Shown here piece by piece: positions 16,731 to 24,213 of a DNA stretch of 41,294 bases. Source of the DNA: Alphaproteobacteria bacterium (GTDB lineage Bacteria; Pseudomonadota; Alphaproteobacteria; Rhizobiales; Aestuariivirgaceae). The translations under genes and the position numbers were made by a program. The stretch is taken from positions 1 through 41,294 of the forward strand of contig JAGRLX010000017.1 of the NCBI GenBank assembly GCA_020441605.1, given 5' to 3'. Position 1 is the stretch's first letter, and each line of letters opens with the position of its first letter. Below the pieces are notes generated by a model that was given only the letters and a program-made list of their open reading frames with translations, was not told the DNA's origin and did not search any database.

Positions 16731-17666
16731 TCAGCCGCGCAGGCCCGGCCAGAACCGGAGGAGGGCGTGAACGGCGCCGACTACAAGCTTCTCGCGCAGG
16801 GTGAGGCCATCGGTCCATGTGGCATCGGAGATGAATATGTTCTTCTCGACACGCGACGAAGTGCGCACCACGACCTGCTCACCCAGCAGGGTCGGTTGCG
16901 TCAGCTTCGCGGTGAACGCGATCCCGAGGAAATCAGCGACCTTGCGCATGGTCGCTTCGGGAGTGGCGACGAGATCCTCATAGCTGAGCACATGCACGTC
17001 TTTGTTGGTGGCAAGCCGGGCAACGGTGGCGTTGACCGCCATCGGATCGTAGGTTTGCTTGATGATGTTCCAGATCGAGGGCCGCTGGTTCACGCGCCGG
17101 CGGTCGTGCAGGACCGAGCGAACCACCATCAGCGGATCGCGGGTGATAAGGAGCAGCCGGCCCTGGGGGAAGATCTTCTTCCACAGATCGAGGACGCGGC
17201 CCGAATGGCCGCCCACTTCCTTGGCGCACCACATGCGCGGGCTGGCGTGGCGAAACCGGCTGTTCTCGAAGACGCGGATGGCATCGAGCCGGATGAGCCG
17301 GGCAACCGGCTGGCGCGTTTCGGCATCCGCCTTCCAGGCAGCTTCATAGCCCGCCCGGTCGAAGGCCTCCGCGCTGACATTATATTCCCGGGTGTGACGG
17401 AAATAGGCGTCCGGATCCCAGGTGCCGTCGGCCGCGGTGCGTGGCATGGCAGCCGGGTTGTTTGCGGGAAGCTTCGACTGCGAGAAATACTCGGTGGGCG
17501 ACAGTTCCGGCGTATGGGCCAGGAACTTGAGCTTCAGTTCGGCCGGATAGACGAAGAGGTCGTCGCCGCCATCGAGCAGGTTCTGAAATAGCGTGGTGCC
17601 GCCCTTGCGCGGGCCGTAGATGAGGATCGCGTTCTCGATCCAAGGGTGGTGTCCGGTGCTTGACAT
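16731..17666 (-). CDS. Sulfotransferase family protein (PAPS-dependent)
   Basis: The 311-residue protein carries the 5'-phosphosulfate loop YGPRKGGTTLFQNLL (about 17-31) and the 3'-phosphate-binding region LLLITRDPLMVVRSVLHDRRR with the conserved Arg-Asp-Pro and Ser, both defining PAPS sulfotransferases. LSYEDLVATPEATMRKVADFLGI is the usual C-terminal helix of the family. There is no signal peptide or membrane segment, so it acts in the cytosol, presumably on a lipid-linked or nucleotide-linked glycan before flipping. It converges on the small kinase gene with six bases between and is divergent from the second methyltransferase. No PAPS-synthesis genes are in the window. Confidence 0.85.
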   Translation of the reverse strand: MSSTGHHPWIENAILIYGPRKGGTTLFQNLLDGGDDLFVYPAELKLKFLAHTPELSPTEYFSQSKLPANNPAAMPRTAADGTWDPDAYFRHTREYNVSAEAFDRAGYEAAWKADAETRQPVARLIRLDAIRVFENSRFRHASPRMWCAKEVGGHSGRVLDLWKKIFPQGRLLLITRDPLMVVRSVLHDRRRVNQRPSIWNIIKQTYDPMAVNATVARLATNKDVHVLSYEDLVATPEATMRKVADFLGIAFTAKLTQPTLLGEQVVVRTSSRVEKNIFISDATWTDGLTLREKLVVGAVHALLRFWPGLRG

Positions 17667-17668
17667 GC

Positions 17669-17706
17669 GGCTTGCATATGCACATGGCTGCGGCTGCGCG
17701 CAAGCC
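17669..17706. promoter_or_regulatory. Dyad in a divergent promoter region
   Basis: GGCTTGC at 17669-17675 and GCAAGCC at 17700-17706 form a perfect 7-base inverted repeat with 24 bases between, just upstream of the sulfotransferase start and in the 120-base gap shared with the divergent methyltransferase. Another GGCTTGCC follows within 30 bases. The half-site resembles those at 14554-14579. Function is a guess from position. Confidence 0.3.
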
Positions 17707-17786
17707 TTGAGGCCCCCTCGGCTTGCCTCGGAAATGGTTTGGGCCTAAGGCACTCCCGACCTTCAGGACAATCTGGATCGGATTGA

Positions 17787-18470
17787 ATGCGACTTTCGGA
17801 CCTCAGGGACTTTCCCCAGTATTTTGCGCGCCGCAACGTCATGCGCCACAAGGAACTGGCGGAACTGATCGCCAGTAACAGCCCCTCCACGGGAGCGAAT
17901 TATTTCGACTACTGGCTGCTCTATTCGCATATTCGCAAGACCGGGGCCAAGGAGGTGCTCGAACTCGGTCCCGGACTTACCACGCTGGTGATCGCCCAGG
18001 CGCTCTATGAGAATGGCGGGGGCCGGGTGACGGCCATGGAGGATCTTCCCCAGTATTTTGAGGCCCTGCACAAGATCATCCCGGAGCATCTGCGGCCCTT
18101 CATCGACGCCCATCTGAGCCCGTCGCACCAGGTTCACTACGGGCCGTTTCGCGGCAAGGCCTACCAATCCATCCCGGAACGCGATTACGATTTCGTGTGG
18201 GTCGACGGACCCAACTACGATCGTGAGACCGAATATGACGCCGACATCCTGCAGATTATCGCCAAACGGGACAAGCCGCTCACCGCCTTCGTCGACAGCC
18301 GGGTCGGATCGTGTTTCATCTACAGTCTGGTGTTTGGGAAAAAATTCCGATATGATTACATCCGCCGCATCGGCAAGCTGACGGCGTCGAAGCGCGACAT
18401 GAAGACCTACAAGCAGATCTTCACCCGCATGAAATGGCGGGGAACGATCTATGGATTGTTCAGGATCTGA
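17787..18470 (+). CDS. Class I SAM-dependent methyltransferase-like protein
   Basis: The 227-residue protein has motif I VLELGPGLTTLVIAQAL, an acidic beta-2 end in VTAMEDLPQYFEALH, and YDFVWVDGPNYDRE (about 138-152), in the style of methyltransferases of the class-I/MT_24 group that act on glycans or small molecules. Although shorter than many sugar methyltransferases, it looks complete. It is divergent from the sulfotransferase and overlaps the 3' end of the convergent GT4 gene by 22 bases. A second methylation of the glycan is inferred from context. Confidence 0.75.
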   Translation: MRLSDLRDFPQYFARRNVMRHKELAELIASNSPSTGANYFDYWLLYSHIRKTGAKEVLELGPGLTTLVIAQALYENGGGRVTAMEDLPQYFEALHKIIPEHLRPFIDAHLSPSHQVHYGPFRGKAYQSIPERDYDFVWVDGPNYDRETEYDADILQIIAKRDKPLTAFVDSRVGSCFIYSLVFGKKFRYDYIRRIGKLTASKRDMKTYKQIFTRMKWRGTIYGLFRI

Positions 18471-19612
18471 CCGGCTGACCCGGGCGCCAGAAGACGTTCG
18501 TAGGCGGCGAGCATCACCTGCAGATCAAACGTAGCCGCATGGGTCCTGAGGCCTTCGCTGCCGCGGGGCGCATCGAGGCGGTCGGCCATGGCCGCAGCAA
18601 GCGCAGATGGGTTGTCCTGCGGCACGATCGGGCCGATGCGACCCTGATCAAGCTGCTCCCTGACACCGGTCGGGCAATCGACAGCCACCACAGGGCAGCC
18701 GCAGGCCATGGCTTCGAGCAGAACGTTGCTGGCTCCCTCCCAGCGCGAAGAGAGGGCAAAGAGGGCGGCGCGGGCGAAGTATCGCAGTGGATTCGGTTCG
18801 AAGCCCTGAAGGCGCAGATCGTCGCCGATGCCGAGGGCCCGGGCGTGATCCTGCAGCGTCTTCCGGGCGGATACTGTGCCGTCGCCGAGAATGACCAGCC
18901 GGGCTGGGCGCTGGCGCCGGAGCCTCGCAAAGGCATCGAGCAGCAGGCTGTAATTCTTCTGCCGGGCCAGACGTCCGGCCGAGATGATGACCGGCGGGGC
19001 AGCTTCGGCGAACCATGGATCGTCAAGTGGTTCGGCGGAGCGCCGGGCGATGTCCGGTATGTCCACACCATTGGGAATGATGGCAATGCGGCCGGATTCA
19101 ATGCCGAGCCGGGACTCGAGGTCGGCGGCCAATTCGTGAGACACGGCGATCACCCGATGCATTTCCGCATATTTTGCCGCATCGATGCGATTGGCGAGCC
19201 AGGCAAACCACGGCAGCGACAGCCGCGGCGTGGCGTTGCTCGCCCGGCCCATGAAGCGGGTCGCAGCCGGCCGACCGGCGTAGCGGTAGGCAAGGCCGCC
19301 GGCCAGGTGGAAATGATTGCCAGCCGACAGGAGGACCGCTGGCTGGCTTTCGCGGATAAGGCGTGCCATGCCCCCGATGGCGTGAAGCGTTTCGAGGCGG
19401 CGGGTGGGTAGTCTGCGGCCGGAGCCGATCTGACGGATGGTGACAGTGGCCGGGACATCCGCGCGGAAGGCGCCGCGGTCATGATTCACCCAGATCTCGG
19501 TGCGGTGGCCCGTTGCGGCCATGTGGACCGCCACTCTGATGGCGTTGCGGACGACGCCGGTGGCAGAAAGGTCGTGAACGAGTACGGCGAGGGCCAGCCT
19601 GGGCGCGGTCAT
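18449..19612 (-). CDS. Glycosyltransferase family 4 protein
   Basis: The 387-residue GT-B retaining glycosyltransferase has an N-terminal acceptor domain opening with LAVLVHDLSATGVVRNAIRV, the interdomain segment IISAGRLARQKNYSLLLDAF, and the C-terminal donor-site motif EGASNVLLEAMACGCPVVAVDC, where the two Glu residues contact the nucleotide sugar. It acts at the cytosolic face of the inner membrane. I set the start at the ATG at 19612; upstream codons in the same frame do not fit the family. Donor and acceptor cannot be predicted. The epimerase gene lies divergently next door and may supply its donor, for example UDP-galacturonate. Confidence 0.88.
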   Translation of the reverse strand: MTAPRLALAVLVHDLSATGVVRNAIRVAVHMAATGHRTEIWVNHDRGAFRADVPATVTIRQIGSGRRLPTRRLETLHAIGGMARLIRESQPAVLLSAGNHFHLAGGLAYRYAGRPAATRFMGRASNATPRLSLPWFAWLANRIDAAKYAEMHRVIAVSHELAADLESRLGIESGRIAIIPNGVDIPDIARRSAEPLDDPWFAEAAPPVIISAGRLARQKNYSLLLDAFARLRRQRPARLVILGDGTVSARKTLQDHARALGIGDDLRLQGFEPNPLRYFARAALFALSSRWEGASNVLLEAMACGCPVVAVDCPTGVREQLDQGRIGPIVPQDNPSALAAAMADRLDAPRGSEGLRTHAATFDLQVMLAAYERLLAPGSAGQILNNP

Positions 19613-19691
19613 GGCTGCTCTGTAGAGGGGCGGAGGGCGGGACGTCAACCGCCGACCGGTGCGCTGGACGCCCGGAGGCGGATCGACTAAG

Positions 19692-19730
19692 CACCGGGCC
19701 AGCATTGCATGTTGCCATTGCGGCCCGGTG
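19692..19730. promoter_or_regulatory. Nine-base perfect inverted repeat in a divergent promoter region
   Basis: CACCGGGCC at 19692-19700 and GGCCCGGTG at 19722-19730 pair perfectly around a 21-base loop. It stands in the 172-base gap between the divergent GT4 and epimerase genes, 55 bases before the epimerase start. With no gene ending here it is unlikely to be a simple terminator; an operator or leader hairpin fits better. Confidence 0.4.
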
Positions 19731-19784
19731 TCGACCAGGCCGCAGCAGGCCAGAGGGACATATCGCACGAAGGATGACGACAGC

Positions 19785-20762
19785 ATGAGGGCTCTGGTCA
19801 CCGGCAGCGCCGGCTTCATCGGGTTCCACCTGTGCCGGCGGCTGCTGGCCGAAGGTTACGAGGTGACGGGTTTCGATGCCATGACGGCTTATTACGATCC
19901 CCGGCTGAAGGAGGCACGTCTGGCGGCGCTCGGCACGTCCGGGAGGTTCACGCAGATCATCGGCAAGCTCGAGGACAGCGATGCCCTGTTGCGCGCGACC
20001 GAGACGGCTGTGCCCGACGTGATCGTGCATCTCGCGGCCCAGGCCGGGGTGCGCTACAGCTTCGAAAACCCGCGCGCCTATGTGGACAGCAATCTGGTCG
20101 GATCGTGGAGCCTGCTCGAGGCGGCAAGGCAGGTGAAGCCGAAGCATCTGATGCTGGCCTCCACCAGTTCGATCTATGGCGCCAACCCGAAGGTGCCGTT
20201 TGCCGAGAGCGACAAGGCCGATGAGCCGCTGAGCCTCTATGCGGCGACCAAGAAGGGCATGGAAGCCATGGCCCATGCCTATGCCCATCTGCATGAGATT
20301 CCCACCACCGCGTTCCGCTTCTTCACCGTCTATGGCCCCTGGGGCCGGCCCGACATGGCGCTGTTCAAGTTCACCAAGGCAATCCTGGCGGGCGAGCCGA
20401 TCGAGGTCTATGGCGGGGGCCAGATGCGGCGCGACTTCACCTTTGTCGAGGACCTGGTGGAAGCGATCATGCGGCTGGCACCACTGGCGCCGGCACGCTC
20501 GGAAAGACTGGCTGTGCCCTACCAGGTGGTGAATATCGGCGGCGGCCAGCCGGTCGGCCTGATCGACTTCATCGAAACCCTCGAGGCCGCGCTGGGCAAG
20601 CCCTCGATCCGCAAGCTCTTGCCGATGCAGCCGGGCGATGTGCCGCAAACCTATGCGGCGCCGGATGTCCTGGTCAGCCTAACCGGCTACAAGCCGACCA
20701 CACCACTGCGCGATGGCGTCAGGGCCTTCGTCGACTGGTACCGGAGCTACTACGGGACCTAG
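19785..20762 (+). CDS. NAD-dependent epimerase, UDP-glucuronate 4-epimerase-like
   Basis: The 325-residue extended short-chain dehydrogenase has the NAD-binding [14 protein letters not shown], catalytic Ser-Thr-Ser-Ser in [15 protein letters not shown] and Tyr-x3-Lys in [12 protein letters not shown], then [20 protein letters not shown] and [16 protein letters not shown], which place it with UDP-glucuronate 4-epimerases (LspL/Cap1J type) making UDP-galacturonate for capsule or lipopolysaccharide. UDP-glucose 4-epimerase activity is the main alternative. AAGGAT lies nine bases before the ATG at 19785. It is the last gene of the glycan island and is followed by a hairpin-rich gap. Confidence 0.87.
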   Translation: MRALVTGSAGFIGFHLCRRLLAEGYEVTGFDAMTAYYDPRLKEARLAALGTSGRFTQIIGKLEDSDALLRATETAVPDVIVHLAAQAGVRYSFENPRAYVDSNLVGSWSLLEAARQVKPKHLMLASTSSIYGANPKVPFAESDKADEPLSLYAATKKGMEAMAHAYAHLHEIPTTAFRFFTVYGPWGRPDMALFKFTKAILAGEPIEVYGGGQMRRDFTFVEDLVEAIMRLAPLAPARSERLAVPYQVVNIGGGQPVGLIDFIETLEAALGKPSIRKLLPMQPGDVPQTYAAPDVLVSLTGYKPTTPLRDGVRAFVDWYRSYYGT

Positions 20763-20783
20763 TGGATCATGCGCCTAGGGGGA

Positions 20784-20797
20784 ATCGCCATGGCGAT
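20784..20797. repeat. Perfect 14-base palindrome
   Basis: ATCGCCATGGCGAT at 20784-20797 equals its own reverse complement. It lies 21 bases after the epimerase stop, in the 109-base gap between two convergent genes, and precedes the larger hairpin at 20825-20872. It may contribute to transcription termination or simply be chance. Confidence 0.4.
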
Positions 20798-20824
20798 CAC
20801 TTGACGTACAGGCATACAGGCGGC

Positions 20825-20872
20825 GATCAGCTGTCATGACTCTCGGTGGGTCCAGCAAGAGTCATGCTGATC
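20825..20872. terminator. Long stem-loop between convergent genes, possible bidirectional terminator
   Basis: The left arm 20825-20843 and right arm 20858-20872 pair over 15 bases (GATCAGC then ATGACTCT against AGAGTCAT then GCTGATC), with a 4-base bulge on the left arm and a 14-base loop. The right arm touches the stop codon of the flavin oxidoreductase gene. Neither side has a clear T-run, so it is not a textbook rho-independent terminator, but a structure of this size between converging genes suggests transcript end formation or mRNA protection. Confidence 0.5.
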
Positions 20873-22929
20873 TAGATATCCTTCATCAGCCGCAGCGCGT
20901 CGTAGATGGCGGCGTGGATGTTGCGCGAGGCGATGGCATCGCCGATGCGGAACAGCTGGAAGCGGCCTTCGGGATTGGTGCGAATCTCCTGGGGCCGGCC
21001 GGCAACAAGTGCGGGATAATCCACCTCGCCGCGGTTGACCGAGCGTTCCTTCAGGGCGAAGTAGAGATCGGCCAGCGGGCTGGTGGCATTCTCGACCACG
21101 ACCTGGTCGACGATGCGCTCGCCGCAGTCGGCCATGGTATAAGGGCTGAAGAGCGTCGCCTTGATCTTGTTGCCTTCGCGCGCCAGGGCGCGCACCCGGG
21201 TCATGGTGGTGATGGTGACGCGGCGCTCGGTGAGCTTGCGCATGTAGGGCACCAGATTGAGCCCGCCCATGTCGGCGGCGAACATGCGCTCCGGGCTGAT
21301 GATCTCGAGCCCGGCGCCGGCATCGGCGATGAATTCGGCGGCGGTCATGCCGGGATGGGTGCCGTTGTCGTCGAAGAGCAGCACGTCCTCGGCCGGCTTC
21401 ACGTCGCCCGAAAGAATGTCCCAGGTGGAGACGGCGAGATCGGCGCCTTGCTCGATCGTCAAATTCTGCGGCAGGCCGCCGGTGGCGACGATGATCACAT
21501 CGGGTTCCAGGGCCAGAAGGTCATCGGCCTCGGCATAGGTGTTGAAGCGCATGTCGACGCCGAGGCGCTCGCACTGTTCGACCCGCCAGTCGACGATGCC
21601 GATGATCTCGCGGCGGCGCCTGATCTGGGTGGCAAGCCGGATCTGGCCACCAGCCTGGGGTGCCGCTTCGAACAGCACAACCTTGTGGCCGCGCGTGGCG
21701 GCAACGCGGGCGGCTTCCAGGCCTGCGGGACCGGCGCCGGCGATGGCGACGGTTTTCGGATTTCCTTCCGCCTTGCGCACGACGTGGGGCATGGTGGCCT
21801 CGCGGCCGGTGGCGGGATTGTGCACGCAGGCCGCCCCGCCGCCCTCATAGATGCGGTCGAGGCAATAGGTTGCTCCCACGCAGGGGCGAATATCGTGTTC
21901 GCGGCCTTCCTCGATCTTCCTCACGATATGGGGATCGGCGATATGGGCACGGGTCATGCCGACGAGATCGAGCTTGCCTTCGGCCACGGCATGACGGGCG
22001 GTGGCGACGTCGTTGATACGGGCGGCGTGGAACACCGGGAATTTCGTCGCGGCCCGGACTTCGCCGGCGAAATCGAGATGCGGCGAGGCCTTCATGCCGG
22101 CGACCGGAATCACGTTGGCGAGCGGTGAATCGTGCTCGATATGGCCCTTGATGATATTGAGGAAGTCGATGAGCCCCGAGGCTTTCAGGCGCTGGCAGAT
22201 TTCCACACCTTCCTGGCGCGACAGGCCATTGTCCCAATCCTCGTCGGCCACCAGGCGCACACCGACGATGAAATCCGGGCCCACCTCGCCGCGTACGGCT
22301 TCCAGCACGCGGTAGGTGAAGCGCAGGCGATTGTCGAGCGAGCCATTGTACTCGTCGGTGCGGGTATTGGTGGCAGGCGACCAGAACGAGTCCATCAAGT
22401 GGCCGTAGCATTCGAACTCGAATCCATCGAGGCCGGCCGCCTTCATGCGTCCGGCCGCTGAGGCATAGTCCTTGACGATGCGCTCAATGTCCCAGTCTTC
22501 CATCTCTTTGGGAAAGGCGCGATGGGCCGGTTCGCGCACCGGCGAAGCCGAGAGCACCGGCAGCCAATCGGCCTTGTTCCAGTTGGTGCGGCGGCCCAGA
22601 TGGGTGAGCTGGATCATCACTGCCGCGCCATGGTCATGGCATTCGTCGGTGAGGCGCTTCAACCAGGGAATGATCTCGTCCTTGTAGGCGAAGAGGTTGC
22701 CGAAGGCGGGCGGCGAATCCTGCGAGACGATGGCCGATCCCGCCGTCATGGTGAGGCCGATGCCGCCCTTTGCCTTCTCGACATGATAGAGGCGGTACTG
22801 CTCCTTGGGCATGCCGTCCTCATGGTAATTCGGCTCATGGGACGTCGACATGATGCGGTTTTTCAGCGTCAGATGCTTGAGCTGAAAGGGTTGTAGCAGC
22901 GGGTCGCTGGAACGGATCAATGTGGTCAT
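20872..22929 (-). CDS. TMADH/DgcA-like NADH:flavin oxidoreductase with Fe-S and NAD(P)-binding domains
   Basis: The 685-residue enzyme follows the trimethylamine dehydrogenase/dienoyl-CoA reductase plan: an FMN TIM barrel (about 1-345; MIQLTHLGRR, ECYGHLMDSFWSPATN), an Fe-S cluster segment (Cys350, Cys356, Cys368) and an FAD/NAD-binding part from about 388 (VAIAGAGPAGLEAARVA and IIVATGG). It most resembles DgcA-type demethylases that oxidise N-methylated amines such as dimethylglycine or stachydrine. The residue expected as the second cluster cysteine is Ala353. The ATG overlaps the stop of the upstream MFS gene (ATGA). The substrate is unknown; no companion etfAB or dgcB gene is in the window. 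Confidence 0.85.
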   Translation of the reverse strand: MTTLIRSSDPLLQPFQLKHLTLKNRIMSTSHEPNYHEDGMPKEQYRLYHVEKAKGGIGLTMTAGSAIVSQDSPPAFGNLFAYKDEIIPWLKRLTDECHDHGAAVMIQLTHLGRRTNWNKADWLPVLSASPVREPAHRAFPKEMEDWDIERIVKDYASAAGRMKAAGLDGFEFECYGHLMDSFWSPATNTRTDEYNGSLDNRLRFTYRVLEAVRGEVGPDFIVGVRLVADEDWDNGLSRQEGVEICQRLKASGLIDFLNIIKGHIEHDSPLANVIPVAGMKASPHLDFAGEVRAATKFPVFHAARINDVATARHAVAEGKLDLVGMTRAHIADPHIVRKIEEGREHDIRPCVGATYCLDRIYEGGGAACVHNPATGREATMPHVVRKAEGNPKTVAIAGAGPAGLEAARVAATRGHKVVLFEAAPQAGGQIRLATQIRRRREIIGIVDWRVEQCERLGVDMRFNTYAEADDLLALEPDVIIVATGGLPQNLTIEQGADLAVSTWDILSGDVKPAEDVLLFDDNGTHPGMTAAEFIADAGAGLEIISPERMFAADMGGLNLVPYMRKLTERRVTITTMTRVRALAREGNKIKATLFSPYTMADCGERIVDQVVVENATSPLADLYFALKERSVNRGEVDYPALVAGRPQEIRTNPEGRFQLFRIGDAIASRNIHAAIYDALRLMKDI

Positions 22930-24149
22930 GGCTTCACGGCTACGGGTTGAATGAGAAATTCCGGCCAGGCGACTTCCTGGCCCTTGCTGGGATTACGCGG
23001 CACCAGCAGCGAGAATGCAAGGCCGATCGCGGCAATGGCGGTGCCGATCCAGAAAACCAGCGTGTAGTCGAAATCCCACAACAGGCCGAGCGGTATCGGG
23101 ATGAAGACTGCGGCAATGTGGTTGATCGAGAAGGCGACGCCGGCAGTCGGCGCCATGTCTTCGGGATCGCCGATCTTCTGGAAATAGGTGCGGTGGGCAA
23201 TCGACATCGAGAAAAAGGCATTGTCGAGCATGTAGAGCCCGGCGGCGATCCAGGGATCGGAAACCAGGGCATAGGCGGCGAACACCGCCATCAAACCGAA
23301 ATGCTCGATAATGGTGGACCGGCGCTCGCCCCAGATCTCGATGAAACGGCCAAGGCGCGGCGCGATCAGGGTGGTGAACATGGCGTTGGCGAGCAACAGC
23401 ATGGTCATGTCTGCGACGCTGTAGCCGAATTTCTGCACCATCATCAGGACCGCGAAGATAATGAAGATCTGGCGCCGGGCGCCGCCGATGAAGGTGATGG
23501 CGTAATAAAGCCAGTAGCGCCGCCGCAGAACCAGGGTCTTGCGCTGCGGGGTGTCGCCCTCGAAGCGTGGAAATGCCAGCCAGACGAAGGCCGCGACGCC
23601 AAGGGCCACCAGGCCGCCGGCGAGGAAGACCCAGAGAAAATCGAGCTGCAGCCACTTCCACATGATGAAGATCAGTCCGTAGGCGGCAATAGTGGAGAGC
23701 GAGGCGAAGGAATAGATACGCCCCATGCGGCTTGGTGAATTCCTCTTGTCGAACCATTGCAGCGCCAGGGATTGCGCCGCGGTCTCGTAGTAGTGAAAGC
23801 CGAGCGACTTGATCACCGTGGTGATGTAGAAGCCCATGGCGGTGGGGAAAAAGCCGGTGATCGCCACGCCGATGCCGATGGTGAGCACCGAGAGGATGCC
23901 CAGCGTCTGCTCGCGCATCAAGAGCAGCAGGAACACGGCGGCGAAGGCGAGAAAGCCAGGGATCTCGCGGACCGTGTGGAGGATGCCCTGTTGTTCGCCA
24001 CCGAAGCCGATGACGTCCACCGCGTAATTGGTGTGCAGCGCGTTCCAAGTCGAGAAGGCGAAGCTGTTGGCGATGGCCATCAGGGCGAGTGCCGCGAACG
24101 GCGTGCGCCAGCCTGGTCCACGTGGCTGCGATGGCTCCTCAGATGTCAT
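22926..24149 (-). CDS. MFS transporter
   Basis: This 407-residue inner-membrane protein shows about twelve hydrophobic segments in two halves, with the typical cytoplasmic loop in the middle (LAFPRFEGDTPQRKTLVLRRRYW). SPSRMGRIYSFASLS at the end of helix 5 and short charged loops fit the major facilitator superfamily. It is co-directional with, and overlaps by four bases, the TMADH/DgcA-like gene, so it probably imports that enzyme's substrate (an N-methylated amine or betaine would fit) or exports a product. The specific substrate cannot be read from sequence. Confidence 0.85.
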   Translation of the reverse strand: MTSEEPSQPRGPGWRTPFAALALMAIANSFAFSTWNALHTNYAVDVIGFGGEQQGILHTVREIPGFLAFAAVFLLLLMREQTLGILSVLTIGIGVAITGFFPTAMGFYITTVIKSLGFHYYETAAQSLALQWFDKRNSPSRMGRIYSFASLSTIAAYGLIFIMWKWLQLDFLWVFLAGGLVALGVAAFVWLAFPRFEGDTPQRKTLVLRRRYWLYYAITFIGGARRQIFIIFAVLMMVQKFGYSVADMTMLLLANAMFTTLIAPRLGRFIEIWGERRSTIIEHFGLMAVFAAYALVSDPWIAAGLYMLDNAFFSMSIAHRTYFQKIGDPEDMAPTAGVAFSINHIAAVFIPIPLGLLWDFDYTLVFWIGTAIAAIGLAFSLLVPRNPSKGQEVAWPEFLIQPVAVKP

Positions 24150-24213
24150 TCAGGCCTTATAGCCGAGGCCGAACCGTTTCACACCGCGAAAGACATGCGT
24201 GCGCTGCAAACCG

